Notes: generated by a model from the letters alone, not told the origin. Counted from the first letter of the stretch, positions 42,965 through 51,867 are shown. The stretch: DNA of 64,000 bases from a bacterium M00.F.Ca.ET.205.01.1.1 (GCA_004791255.1 SRUQ01000015.1:1-64000); one strand, 5' to 3'. Translations and numbers: made by a program.

Positions 42965-43597
42965 TCAACCCCCGAGATTTCCTTCGGTATTTGAAATTGT
43001 CTTGCTGCTGCCCTGGACCGGTTCCGACGATGCCACCGGCTTGTTCTTCTCGACCGGGAACATCGTATAGGACAGGGTGATGGTCTTCACGTCCTTCAGT
43101 TCCGGCACGTTGACGATATCGGGGTCCACATAGAACAGGACCGGCATATCGAGCATCTCGCCGGGCTTCAGCGACGTGTCGGTGAAGCAGAAGCATTCGA
43201 CCTTGTTGAAGTACGGGCCAGCCAGTTCCGGCTGCACGTTGAAGGTGGCGCGGCCAGTGACGGGGCGGTCGAACTTGTTGGTCGCCTGATAGTGCGCCTG
43301 AACCGTCTCGCCGATCTTCATCGTCATCGAGCGCTGGGCCGGCTGGAAGTCCCACGGCACGCCGGCGATGTTGGCATCGAAGCGGACGGTGATCTCGCGG
43401 TCGAGCACACGGCCGGCATACTGCTTCTCGACGCGTTGCGTCTTACCGCCATAGCCCGTCGCCTGGCAGAACATCTTGTAGAGCGGCACCGCGGCATAGG
43501 CCATGCCGATCATGCCGGTGAAGAAGGCAAGGCAGACAGCCGCGACGACGACGTTGCTGGTCTTTCCCACCGGCTTTTTCGAGGCTTCGGCGCTCAT
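42965..43597 (-). CDS. ctaG: Cytochrome c oxidase assembly protein CtaG (Cox11)
   Basis: Copper chaperone that loads CuB in subunit I. It has 210 residues with one N-terminal membrane helix (VVVAAVCLAFFTGMIGMAYAAVPLYKMFCQ) and a periplasmic domain whose copper site is in NKVECFCFTDTSL. The ATG at 43597 overlaps the stop of the small preceding gene (TGATG), implying coupled translation. It sits between the small membrane protein and ctaE. Confidence 0.95.
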   Translation of the reverse strand: MSAEASKKPVGKTSNVVVAAVCLAFFTGMIGMAYAAVPLYKMFCQATGYGGKTQRVEKQYAGRVLDREITVRFDANIAGVPWDFQPAQRSMTMKIGETVQAHYQATNKFDRPVTGRATFNVQPELAGPYFNKVECFCFTDTSLKPGEMLDMPVLFYVDPDIVNVPELKDVKTITLSYTMFPVEKNKPVASSEPVQGSSKTISNTEGNLGG

Positions 43598-43764
43598 CAC
43601 ATCTTGCCCGACAAATTGTGGGCGAACTTAACGATCGTCGCGATGTAGAAGATGACAACCAGCACCGCCAGCGCGACGCCAATGGCGATCGAACGGCCGC
43701 GCTGCGCCTTCTTCTGACGCTCGGTCAACGTGACCGTTTCGAGCTTCTTTTCGACCATGGTCAT
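43597..43764 (-). CDS. Small single-helix membrane protein between ctaB and ctaG (55 aa)
   Basis: Short gene read directly from the sequence: N-terminus MTMVEKKLETVTLTERQKKA, a basic stretch QRGRS, a membrane helix (IAIGVALAVLVVIFYIATIV) and the end KFAHNLSGKM. Its ATG at 43764 overlaps the ctaB stop by four bases (an ATG at 43758 has better spacing from GGTGGAG), and its stop overlaps the ctaG start. A tiny CoxF-like protein occupies this place in many Alphaproteobacteria. An oxidase-assembly or subunit IV-like role is inferred from position. Confidence 0.8.
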   Translation of the reverse strand: MTMVEKKLETVTLTERQKKAQRGRSIAIGVALAVLVVIFYIATIVKFAHNLSGKM

Positions 43765-44705
43765 GCTCCACCCATGGCAAATGCGCGCTCGACGACGCTG
43801 TCGGCCAGATAGGCAGCGAAGATGGCGAAGAGATAGAGCAGCGAATAGGCGAACAGGGCCTTGGCCGGCTTCATGACGCGGTCGTCGTCAGCCATGCCAA
43901 GCACTTTCCAGGCATACCAGACAAAGCCGACACCGAGCAGAGCCGCCGCCACACCGTACACAGGCGTGGTGTAGCCGAGCAGCCATGGCAGCACGCCGAC
44001 CGGGGCCAGCACCAGGGAATAGGCGAAAATCTGGCGGCGGGTCGAGGCCGCGCCGGCGACGTTGGGCATCATCGGAATGCCGGCGCGTTCGTAGTCCTGC
44101 GACTTGAACAAGGCGAGCGCCCAGAAATGCGGCGGCGTCCACAGGAAGATGATCAGGAACAGGACGATGCTTTCCAGGCTGACCGACCCGGTCACGGCGG
44201 CCCAGCCAATGACAGGCGGGATGGCGCCGGCGGCCCCGCCGATGACGATGTTCTGCGGCGTCCAGCGCTTCAGCCACATCGTGTAGACGACGGCGTAGAA
44301 GAAGATGGTGAAGGCCAGCAGCGCCGCCGACAGCCAGTTGACCAGCACGCCGAGCGTCATGACCGACAGCACCGACAGCACCAGGCCGAAGCTGAGCGCC
44401 TCGCCCGGCAGGATGCGGCCTGACGGCACGGGGCGGCCGGCGGTGCGCGTCATCACCGCGTCGATGTCGGCGTCGTACCACATATTGAGCGCGCCGGAGG
44501 CGCCGGCGCCGATGGCGATCGAAAGGATCGCAATGACCGCCAGCAGCGGGTTGATGGTCACGGGTGCCGCCACCAGGCCGACAAAGGCCGTGAACACCAC
44601 CAGCGACATGACGCGCGGCTTCAGCAGGGCGAAGAAATCGCCCGCGGTGGCTTCCGACATGCGAAAGCCCGCTTCGTCAATACTGGTCTTGTCGACAAGG
44701 GCCAT
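43761..44705 (-). CDS. ctaB: Haem O synthase (protohaem IX farnesyltransferase)
   Basis: Polytopic UbiA-family prenyltransferase (314 aa, about nine helices) that farnesylates haem b on the way to haem a for the oxidase. The first Asp-rich motif is NMWYDADIDAVMTRT, and the second aspartate-containing loop lies in LWTPPHFWALALF with KSQDYERAGIPMMP. It lies 71 bases downstream of ctaD, with a hairpin in between. Confidence 0.95.
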   Translation of the reverse strand: MALVDKTSIDEAGFRMSEATAGDFFALLKPRVMSLVVFTAFVGLVAAPVTINPLLAVIAILSIAIGAGASGALNMWYDADIDAVMTRTAGRPVPSGRILPGEALSFGLVLSVLSVMTLGVLVNWLSAALLAFTIFFYAVVYTMWLKRWTPQNIVIGGAAGAIPPVIGWAAVTGSVSLESIVLFLIIFLWTPPHFWALALFKSQDYERAGIPMMPNVAGAASTRRQIFAYSLVLAPVGVLPWLLGYTTPVYGVAAALLGVGFVWYAWKVLGMADDDRVMKPAKALFAYSLLYLFAIFAAYLADSVVERAFAMGGA

Positions 44706-44734
44706 GCGTACTTAAGTCCATCATTCCGTTGGCC

Positions 44735-44759
44735 AAAACCGCCGGCGGGCCGGCGGTTT
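44735..44759 (-). terminator. Hairpin with short T-tract between ctaD and ctaB (possible attenuator)
   Basis: AAACCGCCGG (44736-44745) pairs exactly with CCGGCGGTTT (44750-44759) around a 4-base loop. In the minus direction the stem ends in TTTT (44738-44735). It could terminate part of the ctaC-ctaD transcripts, giving more structural subunits than assembly enzymes; complete termination would require a second promoter for ctaB. Confidence 0.5.
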
Positions 44760-44776
44760 CGTTTTCAGGAAGCTGC

Positions 44777-46429
44777 CTACTTGATCTTCGGCAGCTGCTC
44801 CCACTGGTGGAACGGCGGTGGCGAAGGCAGCTGCCATTCCAGCGTCGTTGCGCCCTCGCCCCATGGATTGGCGCCGGCTACCCGCTTCTTCTGAAAGGCG
44901 TCGAAGACGCCATAGAGGAAGATTACGACGCCGACGGCCGAGATATAGGAACCAATGGACGACACATAGTTCCAGCCGGCAAACGCATCGGGATAGTCGA
45001 TGGTACGGCGCGGCATGCCGGCGAGGCCGAGGAAGTGCTGCGGGAAGAAGATCAGGTTGACGCCGACAAAGGTGACCCAGAAGTGGGTGTTGGCGATGAC
45101 GGGCGAGTACATGTAGCCGGTCATTTTCGGGAACCAGTAATACCAGCCCGCGAAGATGGCGAACACAGCGCCCAGCGACAGCACGTAGTGGAAGTGGGCG
45201 ATGACGAAATAGGTGTCGTGCAACGAGCGGTCGAGGCCGGCATTGGCCAGCTGCACGCCGGTGACGCCACCGATCGTGAACAGGAAGATGAAGCCAAGCG
45301 CCCACAGCATCGGCGTCTTGAACGAGATCGACCCGCCCCACATCGTGGCGATCCAGGAGAAGATCTTCACGCCTGTCGGCACCGCGATGACCATGGTGGC
45401 GAAGACGAAATAGCGCTGCGTGTCGAGCGACAGGCCGGTCGTATACATGTGATGCGCCCAGACGATGAAGCCGACGGCGCCGATCGCCACCATCGCGTAG
45501 GCCATGCCGAGATAGCCGAACACGGGCTTCTTCGAGAACGTCGAGACGATGTGGCTGATGATGCCGAAGCCCGGCAGGATCAGGATGTACACTTCCGGAT
45601 GGCCGAAGAACCAGAACAGGTGCTGGAACAGCAGCGGGTCGCCGCCGCCGTCCGGAGCGAAGAAGGTGGTGCCGAAATTGCGATCCGTGAGCAGCATGGT
45701 GATGCCGCCGGCCAGAACCGGCAACGACAAGAGCAGCAGGAAGGCGGTGACCAGCACGGACCAGGCAAACAGCGGCATCTTGTGCAAGGTCATGCCAGGC
45801 GCGCGCATGTTGAAGATGGTGGTGATGAAGTTGATGGCGCCGAGAATGGACGAGGCGCCGGCGATGTGGATCGACAGAATCGCCAGATCCATGGCCGGAC
45901 CAGGCTGGCCCGAGGTCGAAAGCGGCGGATAAAGCGTCCAGCCGCCACCGACACCAAAGGCGCCCGGCGCGCTCGGCACGAACATCGAGGTGAGCAGCAG
46001 GATGAAGGCCGGCGGCAGCAGCCAGAAGGAGATGTTGTTCATGCGCGGGAAGGCCATGTCGGGGGCGCCGATCATGATCGGCACCATCCAGTTGGCGAAA
46101 CCGCCGATCAGGGCCGGCATGACCATGAAGAAGATCATGATCAGCGCGTGCGCGGTGGCGAAGGCATTGTACATGCTCTTGCCGCCATCGACCGCGGCGT
46201 CACCGTTCATGCCGTAGACCATCTGCGCCAGACCGCTGAAGATCTGGATGCCAGGCTCCTGCAGTTCCATGCGGATGGCAACCGATAAGGCGCCGCCGAT
46301 GATGCCGGCCATGATCGCGAAGATCAGGTAGAGCGTACCGATGTCCTTGTGATTGGTCGAATAAACCCAGCGCACCCAGCCGTGATAAGGCTTGTGATCG
46401 TGCCCGTCGTGAGCTGCAGCGTCTGCCAT
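44777..46429 (-). CDS. ctaD: Cytochrome c oxidase subunit I
   Basis: Catalytic subunit of the aa3 oxidase (550 aa, 12 helices) carrying haem a, haem a3 and CuB. Visible landmarks are STNHKDIGTLYL, the haem a ligand region FMVMPALIGGFANWMVP, the CuB/active-site helix WFFGHPEVYILILPGFG (with the His-Tyr cross-link pair), HHMYTTGL and the haem ligands in HDTYFVIAHFHYVLSLGA. The N-terminus is His-rich. It follows ctaC by 38 bases. Confidence 0.98.
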   Translation of the reverse strand: MADAAAHDGHDHKPYHGWVRWVYSTNHKDIGTLYLIFAIMAGIIGGALSVAIRMELQEPGIQIFSGLAQMVYGMNGDAAVDGGKSMYNAFATAHALIMIFFMVMPALIGGFANWMVPIMIGAPDMAFPRMNNISFWLLPPAFILLLTSMFVPSAPGAFGVGGGWTLYPPLSTSGQPGPAMDLAILSIHIAGASSILGAINFITTIFNMRAPGMTLHKMPLFAWSVLVTAFLLLLSLPVLAGGITMLLTDRNFGTTFFAPDGGGDPLLFQHLFWFFGHPEVYILILPGFGIISHIVSTFSKKPVFGYLGMAYAMVAIGAVGFIVWAHHMYTTGLSLDTQRYFVFATMVIAVPTGVKIFSWIATMWGGSISFKTPMLWALGFIFLFTIGGVTGVQLANAGLDRSLHDTYFVIAHFHYVLSLGAVFAIFAGWYYWFPKMTGYMYSPVIANTHFWVTFVGVNLIFFPQHFLGLAGMPRRTIDYPDAFAGWNYVSSIGSYISAVGVVIFLYGVFDAFQKKRVAGANPWGEGATTLEWQLPSPPPFHQWEQLPKIK

Positions 46430-46467
46430 GTTCCGCTCCGTTCCCTAAATCTTGCTAACCCGCGGCA

Positions 46468-47334
46468 TTAGTTGCCGGCGGCCGCTACCTTGTTCTGGCC
46501 ATCGACCGCGGCCATCAGCGTCTTGTTGGCGCCGGGCAGATCGGTCTTGGCCGCAGCCAGCCAGGTCTTGAACTGCGCATCGGAGACGACGCGGATGGCG
46601 ATCGGCATGAAGGCGTGGTCCTTGCCGCAAAGCTGCGAGCACTGGCCGTAGTAGAGGCCTTCCTTCTCCGCCTTGAACCAGGTCTCGTTGGTGCGCCCCG
46701 GAATGGCGTCGATCTTGATGCCGAAAGACGGCATGGCGAAGGAATGGATCACATCGGTCGCCGTGACAAGCACGCGGGTCATCGTGTTGACCGGCACCAC
46801 CAGCTCGTTGTCGACGGCGAGCAGGCGCGGATAGAGATTGCGGTCCTGCTTGCCCGCGGTGGCACGGTCGCCCTCCTGAAGGATCGCGGAGTTGAACGAA
46901 AGCGTGCTTTCGGTCTGATACTCGTAGTCCCAGTTCCACTGGTTGCCGGTCGCCTTGACGGTCAGCTTGGCTTCTTCCGGCGGCGTATACTGGGCGGTCA
47001 GGAGCTGGAACGACGGAATGGCAAGGCAGAGCAGAATGACGACGGGGCCGACGGTCCAGATCACCTCGATCAGCGTGTTGTGGCTGGTCTTGGACGGGAC
47101 CGGATTGGCGCTCGCGCGGAATTTCACGATGCAATAGACAAGCAGAAACAGCACCAGGACGGTGATCGGGATGATGAACCACATCGTGTAGTTCCCGAAC
47201 CATTCGATCTGCCGCATCATGTCGGTCGCCGGCGCCTGGAAGCCCGTCTCCCAATCCCTGGGCTGGTCCGCATAGGCGGGCGCACAGGCGAGGAACGTGG
47301 CAGCAGCACCGGTGCTTGCTAGGAATTTTCTCAT
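46468..47334 (-). CDS. ctaC: Cytochrome c oxidase subunit II
   Basis: Subunit II accepts electrons from cytochrome c at the dinuclear CuA centre. The 288 residues have a signal peptide (1 to about 22), two membrane helices (MWFIIPITVLVLFLLVYCIV and LIEVIWTVGPVVILLCLA) and a periplasmic cupredoxin domain with the CuA motif YYGQCSQLCGKDHAFM near residue 232. The ATG at 47334 has GAGGG upstream; the frame is open far upstream. First gene of the ctaC-ctaD-ctaB-ctaG-ctaE order. Confidence 0.96.
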   Translation of the reverse strand: MRKFLASTGAAATFLACAPAYADQPRDWETGFQAPATDMMRQIEWFGNYTMWFIIPITVLVLFLLVYCIVKFRASANPVPSKTSHNTLIEVIWTVGPVVILLCLAIPSFQLLTAQYTPPEEAKLTVKATGNQWNWDYEYQTESTLSFNSAILQEGDRATAGKQDRNLYPRLLAVDNELVVPVNTMTRVLVTATDVIHSFAMPSFGIKIDAIPGRTNETWFKAEKEGLYYGQCSQLCGKDHAFMPIAIRVVSDAQFKTWLAAAKTDLPGANKTLMAAVDGQNKVAAAGN

Positions 47335-47713
47335 CGCCCTCTTCGTCTCCCAGTTTCTCGCGGGACGTACCCCACGAGAATAACGAACAATGCCGGGACG
47401 GGAATCCCGGACAGTTTCAAAATGGTTCAAACCATACTCTTTTTCCCTCTGCAAGAAAGGAGCGGAGGAAACCGTGCGGCATTTTTGCGCGCAAGCCGGG
47501 ATGCACCCTTGAAGGCCGCCGCGACGGTCTTGAATCGGGCTCGCTCGGCCTGCCACCACATTCCTGTGGGCTGCGGGAGCCGAGCGTCGCAATTCAGGCG
47601 AAATTGGCAGGGAAAAGCGCGCTATTGGCTTTTTCCGGGCAGCCAGGCGGCGGTCTCGTCCTTTACTTGGCTTTGGCGCGGCTTAAAGTGCCGTGATTCG
47701 CAATGGAGCCGTC
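47335..47713. other. Divergent intergenic region between ctaC and ialB-like gene
   Basis: A 379-base gap without a convincing gene. It must hold the promoters for the oxidase operon and the IalB-family gene. Two small symmetric elements stand out: CCGGGA/TCCCGG at 47393-47410, and ATGGTT-CA-AACCAT at 47422-47435, about 90 bases upstream of ctaC. A run of T (47440-47446) adjoins the second. No sigma-factor motif is clear enough to mark. Confidence 0.45.
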
Positions 47714-48259
47714 ATGAACTCTTGGCTGTCGAGAACTGGGCTTTCGAGAACCTTGGCGAAGGTCGTCGTTCTCGCCGCCGTCTCCTGTGGCGGCCTTTCC
47801 GTCACCGGCCAGGCCAACGCGGCCCAGCCGAGCGGCACGGTCAAGTCGACCCATGGCGCGTGGTCGATCATCTGCGACACGCCGGCCGGCGCCACCTCGG
47901 AACAATGCGTGATGATGCAGAATGTCGTCGCCGAAGACCGGCCCGAGATGGGGCTGTCGGTGGTGGTGCTGCGCACCGCCGACAACAAGGCGGAGATCCT
48001 GCGCGTGCTGGCTCCGCTCGGGGTGCTCCTGCCCAACGGACTTGGCCTCAATGTCGACGGCAAGGATATCGGCCGCGCCTATTTCGTGCGCTGCTTCCAG
48101 GACGGCTGCTATGCCGAAGTGATCCTGGAAAAGCCGTTGCTCGACACGCTGAAGACCGGCACGTCGGCGACTTTCATCGTCTTCCAGACGCCTGAGGAAG
48201 GCATCGGCATCCCGGTCGACCTCAAGGGTTTCGCCGAGGGTTTCGCCGCCCTGCCCTGA
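47714..48259 (+). CDS. Invasion-associated locus B (IalB) family protein
   Basis: Exported protein of 181 residues with a signal peptide (1 to about 36, ends GQANA). The IalB domain shows THGAWSIICDTP, CVMMQNVV, PLGVLLPNGLGLNVDG, AYFVRCFQDGCYAEV and FIVFQTPEEGIGIPVDLKGF. Two cysteine pairs suggest disulfides. IalB was named in Bartonella for red-cell invasion, but the family is ubiquitous in free-living Rhizobiales, where its role is unknown. Start chosen at the ATG with TGGAG upstream. Confidence 0.9.
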   Translation: MNSWLSRTGLSRTLAKVVVLAAVSCGGLSVTGQANAAQPSGTVKSTHGAWSIICDTPAGATSEQCVMMQNVVAEDRPEMGLSVVVLRTADNKAEILRVLAPLGVLLPNGLGLNVDGKDIGRAYFVRCFQDGCYAEVILEKPLLDTLKTGTSATFIVFQTPEEGIGIPVDLKGFAEGFAALP

Positions 48260-48334
48260 GCTTGGCGCTTGCGTAAAAGCCTGGCCTGACGCAGAATTCC
48301 CACTGGGTTTGGCTTTTTGGCGGTGGGGATCATC

Positions 48335-48802
48335 ATGCGCTCGTTTTCGTTGCTTCTATCCGTTGGTCTGGTGTTGACCGGCGCGGTTTCCGTCGCGTGG
48401 GCCGAAGACGCCGAAATCATCAAAGCGCCCGATCCGGCCGCGATCCTGGAGATCGCGAAGGGCTTCGGTTCGGCCAAGATGGACAAGGACGATGGTGGCG
48501 ACCCGATGGTCTCCGGCCGGCTCCAGGGCATGAAGTATGTGATCTACTTCTACGGTTGCGAGGACCACGAGAAGTGCAAGTCGATCCAGTTTTCCTCGGG
48601 CTACACCGATGCCTTCACAGCCGAGCAAGCCAATGAATGGAACAAGAAATATCGCTGGGTGAAGGCGTTTTCCGGCGACGGATCCAACTTCAAGATGGAT
48701 GTCAGCTTCGCCGGCGGCATCACCAAAGCCAATCTCGAAGGACAGTTTACGAACTGGGATTCGATAACGAGCGATATCAAGGACTTCATTAACCAGAAGT
48801 GA
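48335..48802 (+). CDS. Secreted YbjN-domain-like protein
   Basis: Protein of 155 residues with a signal peptide (MRSFSLLLSVGLVLTGAV, ends VAWA). The mature part fits the YbjN/sensory-transduction-regulator pattern (ILEIAKGFGSAKMDKDDGGDP, YVIYFYGCEDHEKCKSIQFSSGY, WNKKYRWVKAF, FKMDVSFAGG). YbjN proteins are usually cytoplasmic, and here the domain is exported. Function unknown. GGTGGGG precedes the ATG at 48335. Confidence 0.78.
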   Translation: MRSFSLLLSVGLVLTGAVSVAWAEDAEIIKAPDPAAILEIAKGFGSAKMDKDDGGDPMVSGRLQGMKYVIYFYGCEDHEKCKSIQFSSGYTDAFTAEQANEWNKKYRWVKAFSGDGSNFKMDVSFAGGITKANLEGQFTNWDSITSDIKDFINQK

Positions 48803-48920
48803 CCACCGACAGGCGGCCTGCAATCGTATTTGTCTGCTGGAAAGAGGCACGGCGATTGTCTCTTTGAGGCTTCGCGCCTACATCGTGGTGAAAACCAACT
48901 CTCCTGCAGACGGACGCGCC

Positions 48921-50333
48921 ATGAACAGCCTGACCGGCCAATTCGACATTTCCGACGATCGCCTCAAGCAGATCGTCGCCGACACCCTCAAGGGCGCCGA
49001 CGACGGCGAACTGTTTGTCGAATACAGCGAGAGCGAAGCGCTGATGTTCGACAACGGCCGGCTCAAGACCGCCAATTTCAACACCGACCAGGGTTTCGGC
49101 CTGCGCGCGGTTGCCGGCGAGGCGACCGGCTACGCTCATTCCAGCGACCTTTCCGAGGCCTCGCTGCTGCGCGCCGCGGACGCCGTCTCGACCGTCAAGG
49201 GCGGCTATTCCGGCACGCTTGCCGCCGCGCCCGCCCGCACCAACCGCCTTCTCTACGGCGACGAGAATCCCATCCCCTCGCCTTCCTTCGAGGCTAAGGC
49301 GAAGCTGCTGCAGGAAATCGATGCCTGGCTTCGCAACGAGGATCCGCGCGTGCGCCAGGTGACCGCCTCGCTCGCCGCCTCCTGGCAGCATGTCGAGATC
49401 GTGCGCGCCGACGGCCAGGTAGTGCGTGACATCAGGCCATTGGTGCGCATCAACGTCTCGGTCGTCGTCGGCGATGGCGACCGCCAGGAGAGCGGCTCCT
49501 ACGGCATGGGCGGACGCAAGGCGTTCGGCGAATTCCTGGTCGAAGACGCTTGGAAGCACGCCGCCAGCGAGGCGCTGAGGCAAGCGCTGGTGAACCTCGC
49601 GGCGATACCGGCGCCGGCCGGCACGTTCGACATCGTGCTGTCGAGCGGCTGGCCAGGCGTCATGCTGCACGAGGCCGTCGGCCACGGGCTGGAAGGCGAC
49701 TTCAACCGCAAGAAGACCTCGGCCTTCGCCGGGCTGATGGGCCAGCAGGTTGCGGCAAAGGGCGTCACCGTCGTCGACGACGGCACCATCCCCGAGCGGC
49801 GCGGCTCGTTGACCGTCGACGACGAGGGCACGCCCTCGGCGCGCAACGTGCTGATCGAGGACGGCAAATTGGTTGGCTACATGCAGGACCGCCAGAACGC
49901 CCGGCTTATGGGCATGAAGGCGACCGGCAACGGCCGGCGCGAGGGCTATGCGCACCAGCCGATGCCGCGCATGACCAACACCTACATGACGTCGGGCGAC
50001 ATGGAGCCGGACGAGATCATTGCCTCGGTCAAGAACGGTATCTATGCCGTTTCCTTCGGCGGCGGCCAGGTCGACATCACCTCGGGCAAATTCGTGTTCG
50101 GCTGCACCGAAGCCTATATGATCGAGGACGGCAAGGTGACGCAGCCGATCAAGGGCGCCATGCTGATCGGCAATGGGCCCGATGCCATGCACCGCGTCTC
50201 GATGGTCGGCAACGACATGAAGCTCGACAACGGCATCGGCATGTGCGGCAAGGCCGGCCAGGGCGTGCCGGTCGGCGTCGGCCAGCCGCATCTGAGGATG
50301 AACCAGATGACCGTGGGCGGCACCCGGGTTTGA
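48921..50333 (+). CDS. tldD: Metalloprotease TldD
   Basis: Zinc-dependent protease subunit of the TldD/TldE pair, known for microcin and CcdA processing. The 470-residue protein carries the metal-binding motif HEAVGHGLEGD and the conserved DEGTPSARNVLIEDGKLVGYMQDR and NTYMTSGD segments. The ATG at 48921 is preferred; an upstream frame from 48864 lacks a family counterpart. Its position beside the oxidase genes is typical of Rhizobiales. The partner tldE is not in the window. Confidence 0.95.
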   Translation: MNSLTGQFDISDDRLKQIVADTLKGADDGELFVEYSESEALMFDNGRLKTANFNTDQGFGLRAVAGEATGYAHSSDLSEASLLRAADAVSTVKGGYSGTLAAAPARTNRLLYGDENPIPSPSFEAKAKLLQEIDAWLRNEDPRVRQVTASLAASWQHVEIVRADGQVVRDIRPLVRINVSVVVGDGDRQESGSYGMGGRKAFGEFLVEDAWKHAASEALRQALVNLAAIPAPAGTFDIVLSSGWPGVMLHEAVGHGLEGDFNRKKTSAFAGLMGQQVAAKGVTVVDDGTIPERRGSLTVDDEGTPSARNVLIEDGKLVGYMQDRQNARLMGMKATGNGRREGYAHQPMPRMTNTYMTSGDMEPDEIIASVKNGIYAVSFGGGQVDITSGKFVFGCTEAYMIEDGKVTQPIKGAMLIGNGPDAMHRVSMVGNDMKLDNGIGMCGKAGQGVPVGVGQPHLRMNQMTVGGTRV

Positions 50334-50384
50334 GGGCTCCGTCCGCGACGTCTGCCATTTACCTTGACCGCGCAGCTGCTATTT

Positions 50385-50625
50385 CCTGCAAGCAGGTTCG
50401 CTGGGATGCCCGCGGGGCGGCCTCTTGCCGGCCTGCGGCCTTGGTTGTGGTGGCGGCTGCGACCTGTTCGCCGCGATCGGCACCAGCAGCAGCGTCTACC
50501 CTGCGGCAGGCTTTGTCGAGGAGGCGCGCCGCCGGCGCCTGCACGGTCGAACTCAATCTGAATGCGCCGGCTGAGCCTGCCGCTTCGCCGGGCAGATGGA
50601 AGATCCGGCGACCGTGAAACGGTGA
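50385..50625 (+). pseudogene. Decayed sirtuin (NAD-dependent deacylase) remnant
   Basis: Fragments of a Sir2 C-terminal half appear in successive frames. CDLFAAIGTSSSVYPAAGFV at 50459-50518 is the classic NAD-pocket GTSxxVxPA region. A second frame then reads CTVELNLNAP at about 50541-50570, and FAGQMEDPATVKR ends at 50624. A weak FAGMP near 50400 may be the FGEMP motif. At least two frameshifts separate the pieces and no intact frame exists, so it is dead. It fills the gap between tldD and the RNA methyltransferase gene. Confidence 0.65.
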
Positions 50626-50631
50626 AAGGCT

Positions 50632-51867
50632 CTAACGCCTTCGCTTCGGCTTCTCCAACAGGGCGACGGCCTCGACATGCGGCGACCACAGGAACTGGTC
50701 GATCGGGGTTACACTCTTCAAGATATATCCACCGTCGAGCAGGATGCGCAGGTCGCGCGCCAGCGTCACCGGATTGCAGGACACCGCGGCGACGAATGGA
50801 ACATCGGAGCGGGCTATCTGCTTCGACTGGTCTTCGGCGCCGGCGCGCGGCGGGTCGAAGACAAGCCCGTCAAAGGCGTTGAGCTCCTTGAATGTCAGCG
50901 GCCGGCGAAACAGGTCGCGGCGCTCGCCCGTCACCCGCTTCAGGCCGGAAGCGAAGCGGAATGCCCGGTCGAGCGCCGAAAGGGCCGGCGCGTCACCTTC
51001 CACCGCATGGACTTCCGATTTTGCCGCGAGCCGCAAGGCAAAGCTGCCGCAACCGGCGAACAGATCGGCGACCTTCTTGGCGCGGGACAGATGCCGGCCG
51101 ACGAGTTCAGCCATCGTCTGCTCGGCGGCCTGGGTGGCCTGCAGGAAGGCGCCTGGCGGCACCGCGACGGCGACATTGCCGAATGTGACGACGGGCTTCT
51201 TCGGCTCGACGACGATTTCCCCGTCGACCGAAAGCCTGGCCCAGCCCTGCGCCAGGACGAAATTGGAGGCGATGCGACGCTGGTTCTCGCCCAGCTTGCC
51301 GGATTCGTGCGTGGCGATATCGAGCCCGGACTCGGTCACCGTCACCGCTATATGGAACGATTTGGTGGTCGCGCAGACCAGATCGGCGAGCGCCCGCAGC
51401 CGGTCGAGCGCGGCGACGATGCCGGGCAGCGAGATCGGGCATTCGGAAATCGGGATGACCTGCGCCGACAGATGACGGTTGAAGCCAAGCAGCATGCCGG
51501 CTTCGCTACGCCGCGCGGCAAGCACGACACGGCGGCGCGTGTGCGGCGCGCAGGCGACCAGTTCGCCGATTTCACCGGGAATGCCCTTCAGCGCATGCAC
51601 GACCTTGTCGCGCTTCCATTGCCGATAGGCCTGCGCTTCCAGGTGCTGGACTGCGCAGCCGCCGCAATCGCCGAAGTGGCGGCAGGCCGGCTCGACGCGC
51701 AGCGGCGAGGCCTCCAGCACCGCCATCAGCGTGGCGCGATCCTTTTCGCGTGCGGCGGTGACGGTTTCGCCGGGCAGCGTGAACGGAATGAACACATCGC
51801 CGGTTTCGGTTCCGGCGACGCCGTCGCCCTGGGCGCCGAGCCTGCCGATGGTGAAACGCGTGCTCAT
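50632..51867 (-). CDS. 23S rRNA/tRNA uracil-5 methyltransferase family (TrmA/RlmD-like)
   Basis: SAM-dependent RNA methyltransferase of 411 residues. An N-terminal TRAM-like domain is followed by 4Fe-4S ligands in CRHFGDCGGCAVQH. The SAM site is VADLFAGCGSFALRLA, the DPPRAG motif is present and the catalytic Cys is in AVSCNPVTLARD. Which uridine is modified (RlmC/RlmD/TrmA) is not certain. Its ATG overlaps the stop of tlyA by four bases, so the two RNA-modification genes are coupled. Confidence 0.92.
   Translation of the reverse strand: MSTRFTIGRLGAQGDGVAGTETGDVFIPFTLPGETVTAAREKDRATLMAVLEASPLRVEPACRHFGDCGGCAVQHLEAQAYRQWKRDKVVHALKGIPGEIGELVACAPHTRRRVVLAARRSEAGMLLGFNRHLSAQVIPISECPISLPGIVAALDRLRALADLVCATTKSFHIAVTVTESGLDIATHESGKLGENQRRIASNFVLAQGWARLSVDGEIVVEPKKPVVTFGNVAVAVPPGAFLQATQAAEQTMAELVGRHLSRAKKVADLFAGCGSFALRLAAKSEVHAVEGDAPALSALDRAFRFASGLKRVTGERRDLFRRPLTFKELNAFDGLVFDPPRAGAEDQSKQIARSDVPFVAAVSCNPVTLARDLRILLDGGYILKSVTPIDQFLWSPHVEAVALLEKPKRRR

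Noticed and set aside
44729..46288. 519-aa plus-strand frame opposite ctaD
   Set aside because: The opposite strand is unmistakable cytochrome oxidase subunit I; the frame is low-complexity His/Asp/Arg/Gly sequence.
47393..47410. CCGGGA/TCCCGG hairpin upstream of ctaC
   Set aside because: Only six pairs, no T-tract and no gene ending nearby, so not called a terminator.
48789..50291. 500-aa minus-strand frame opposite tldD
   Set aside because: Antisense to a clear TldD with HExxxH motif; low-complexity translation.
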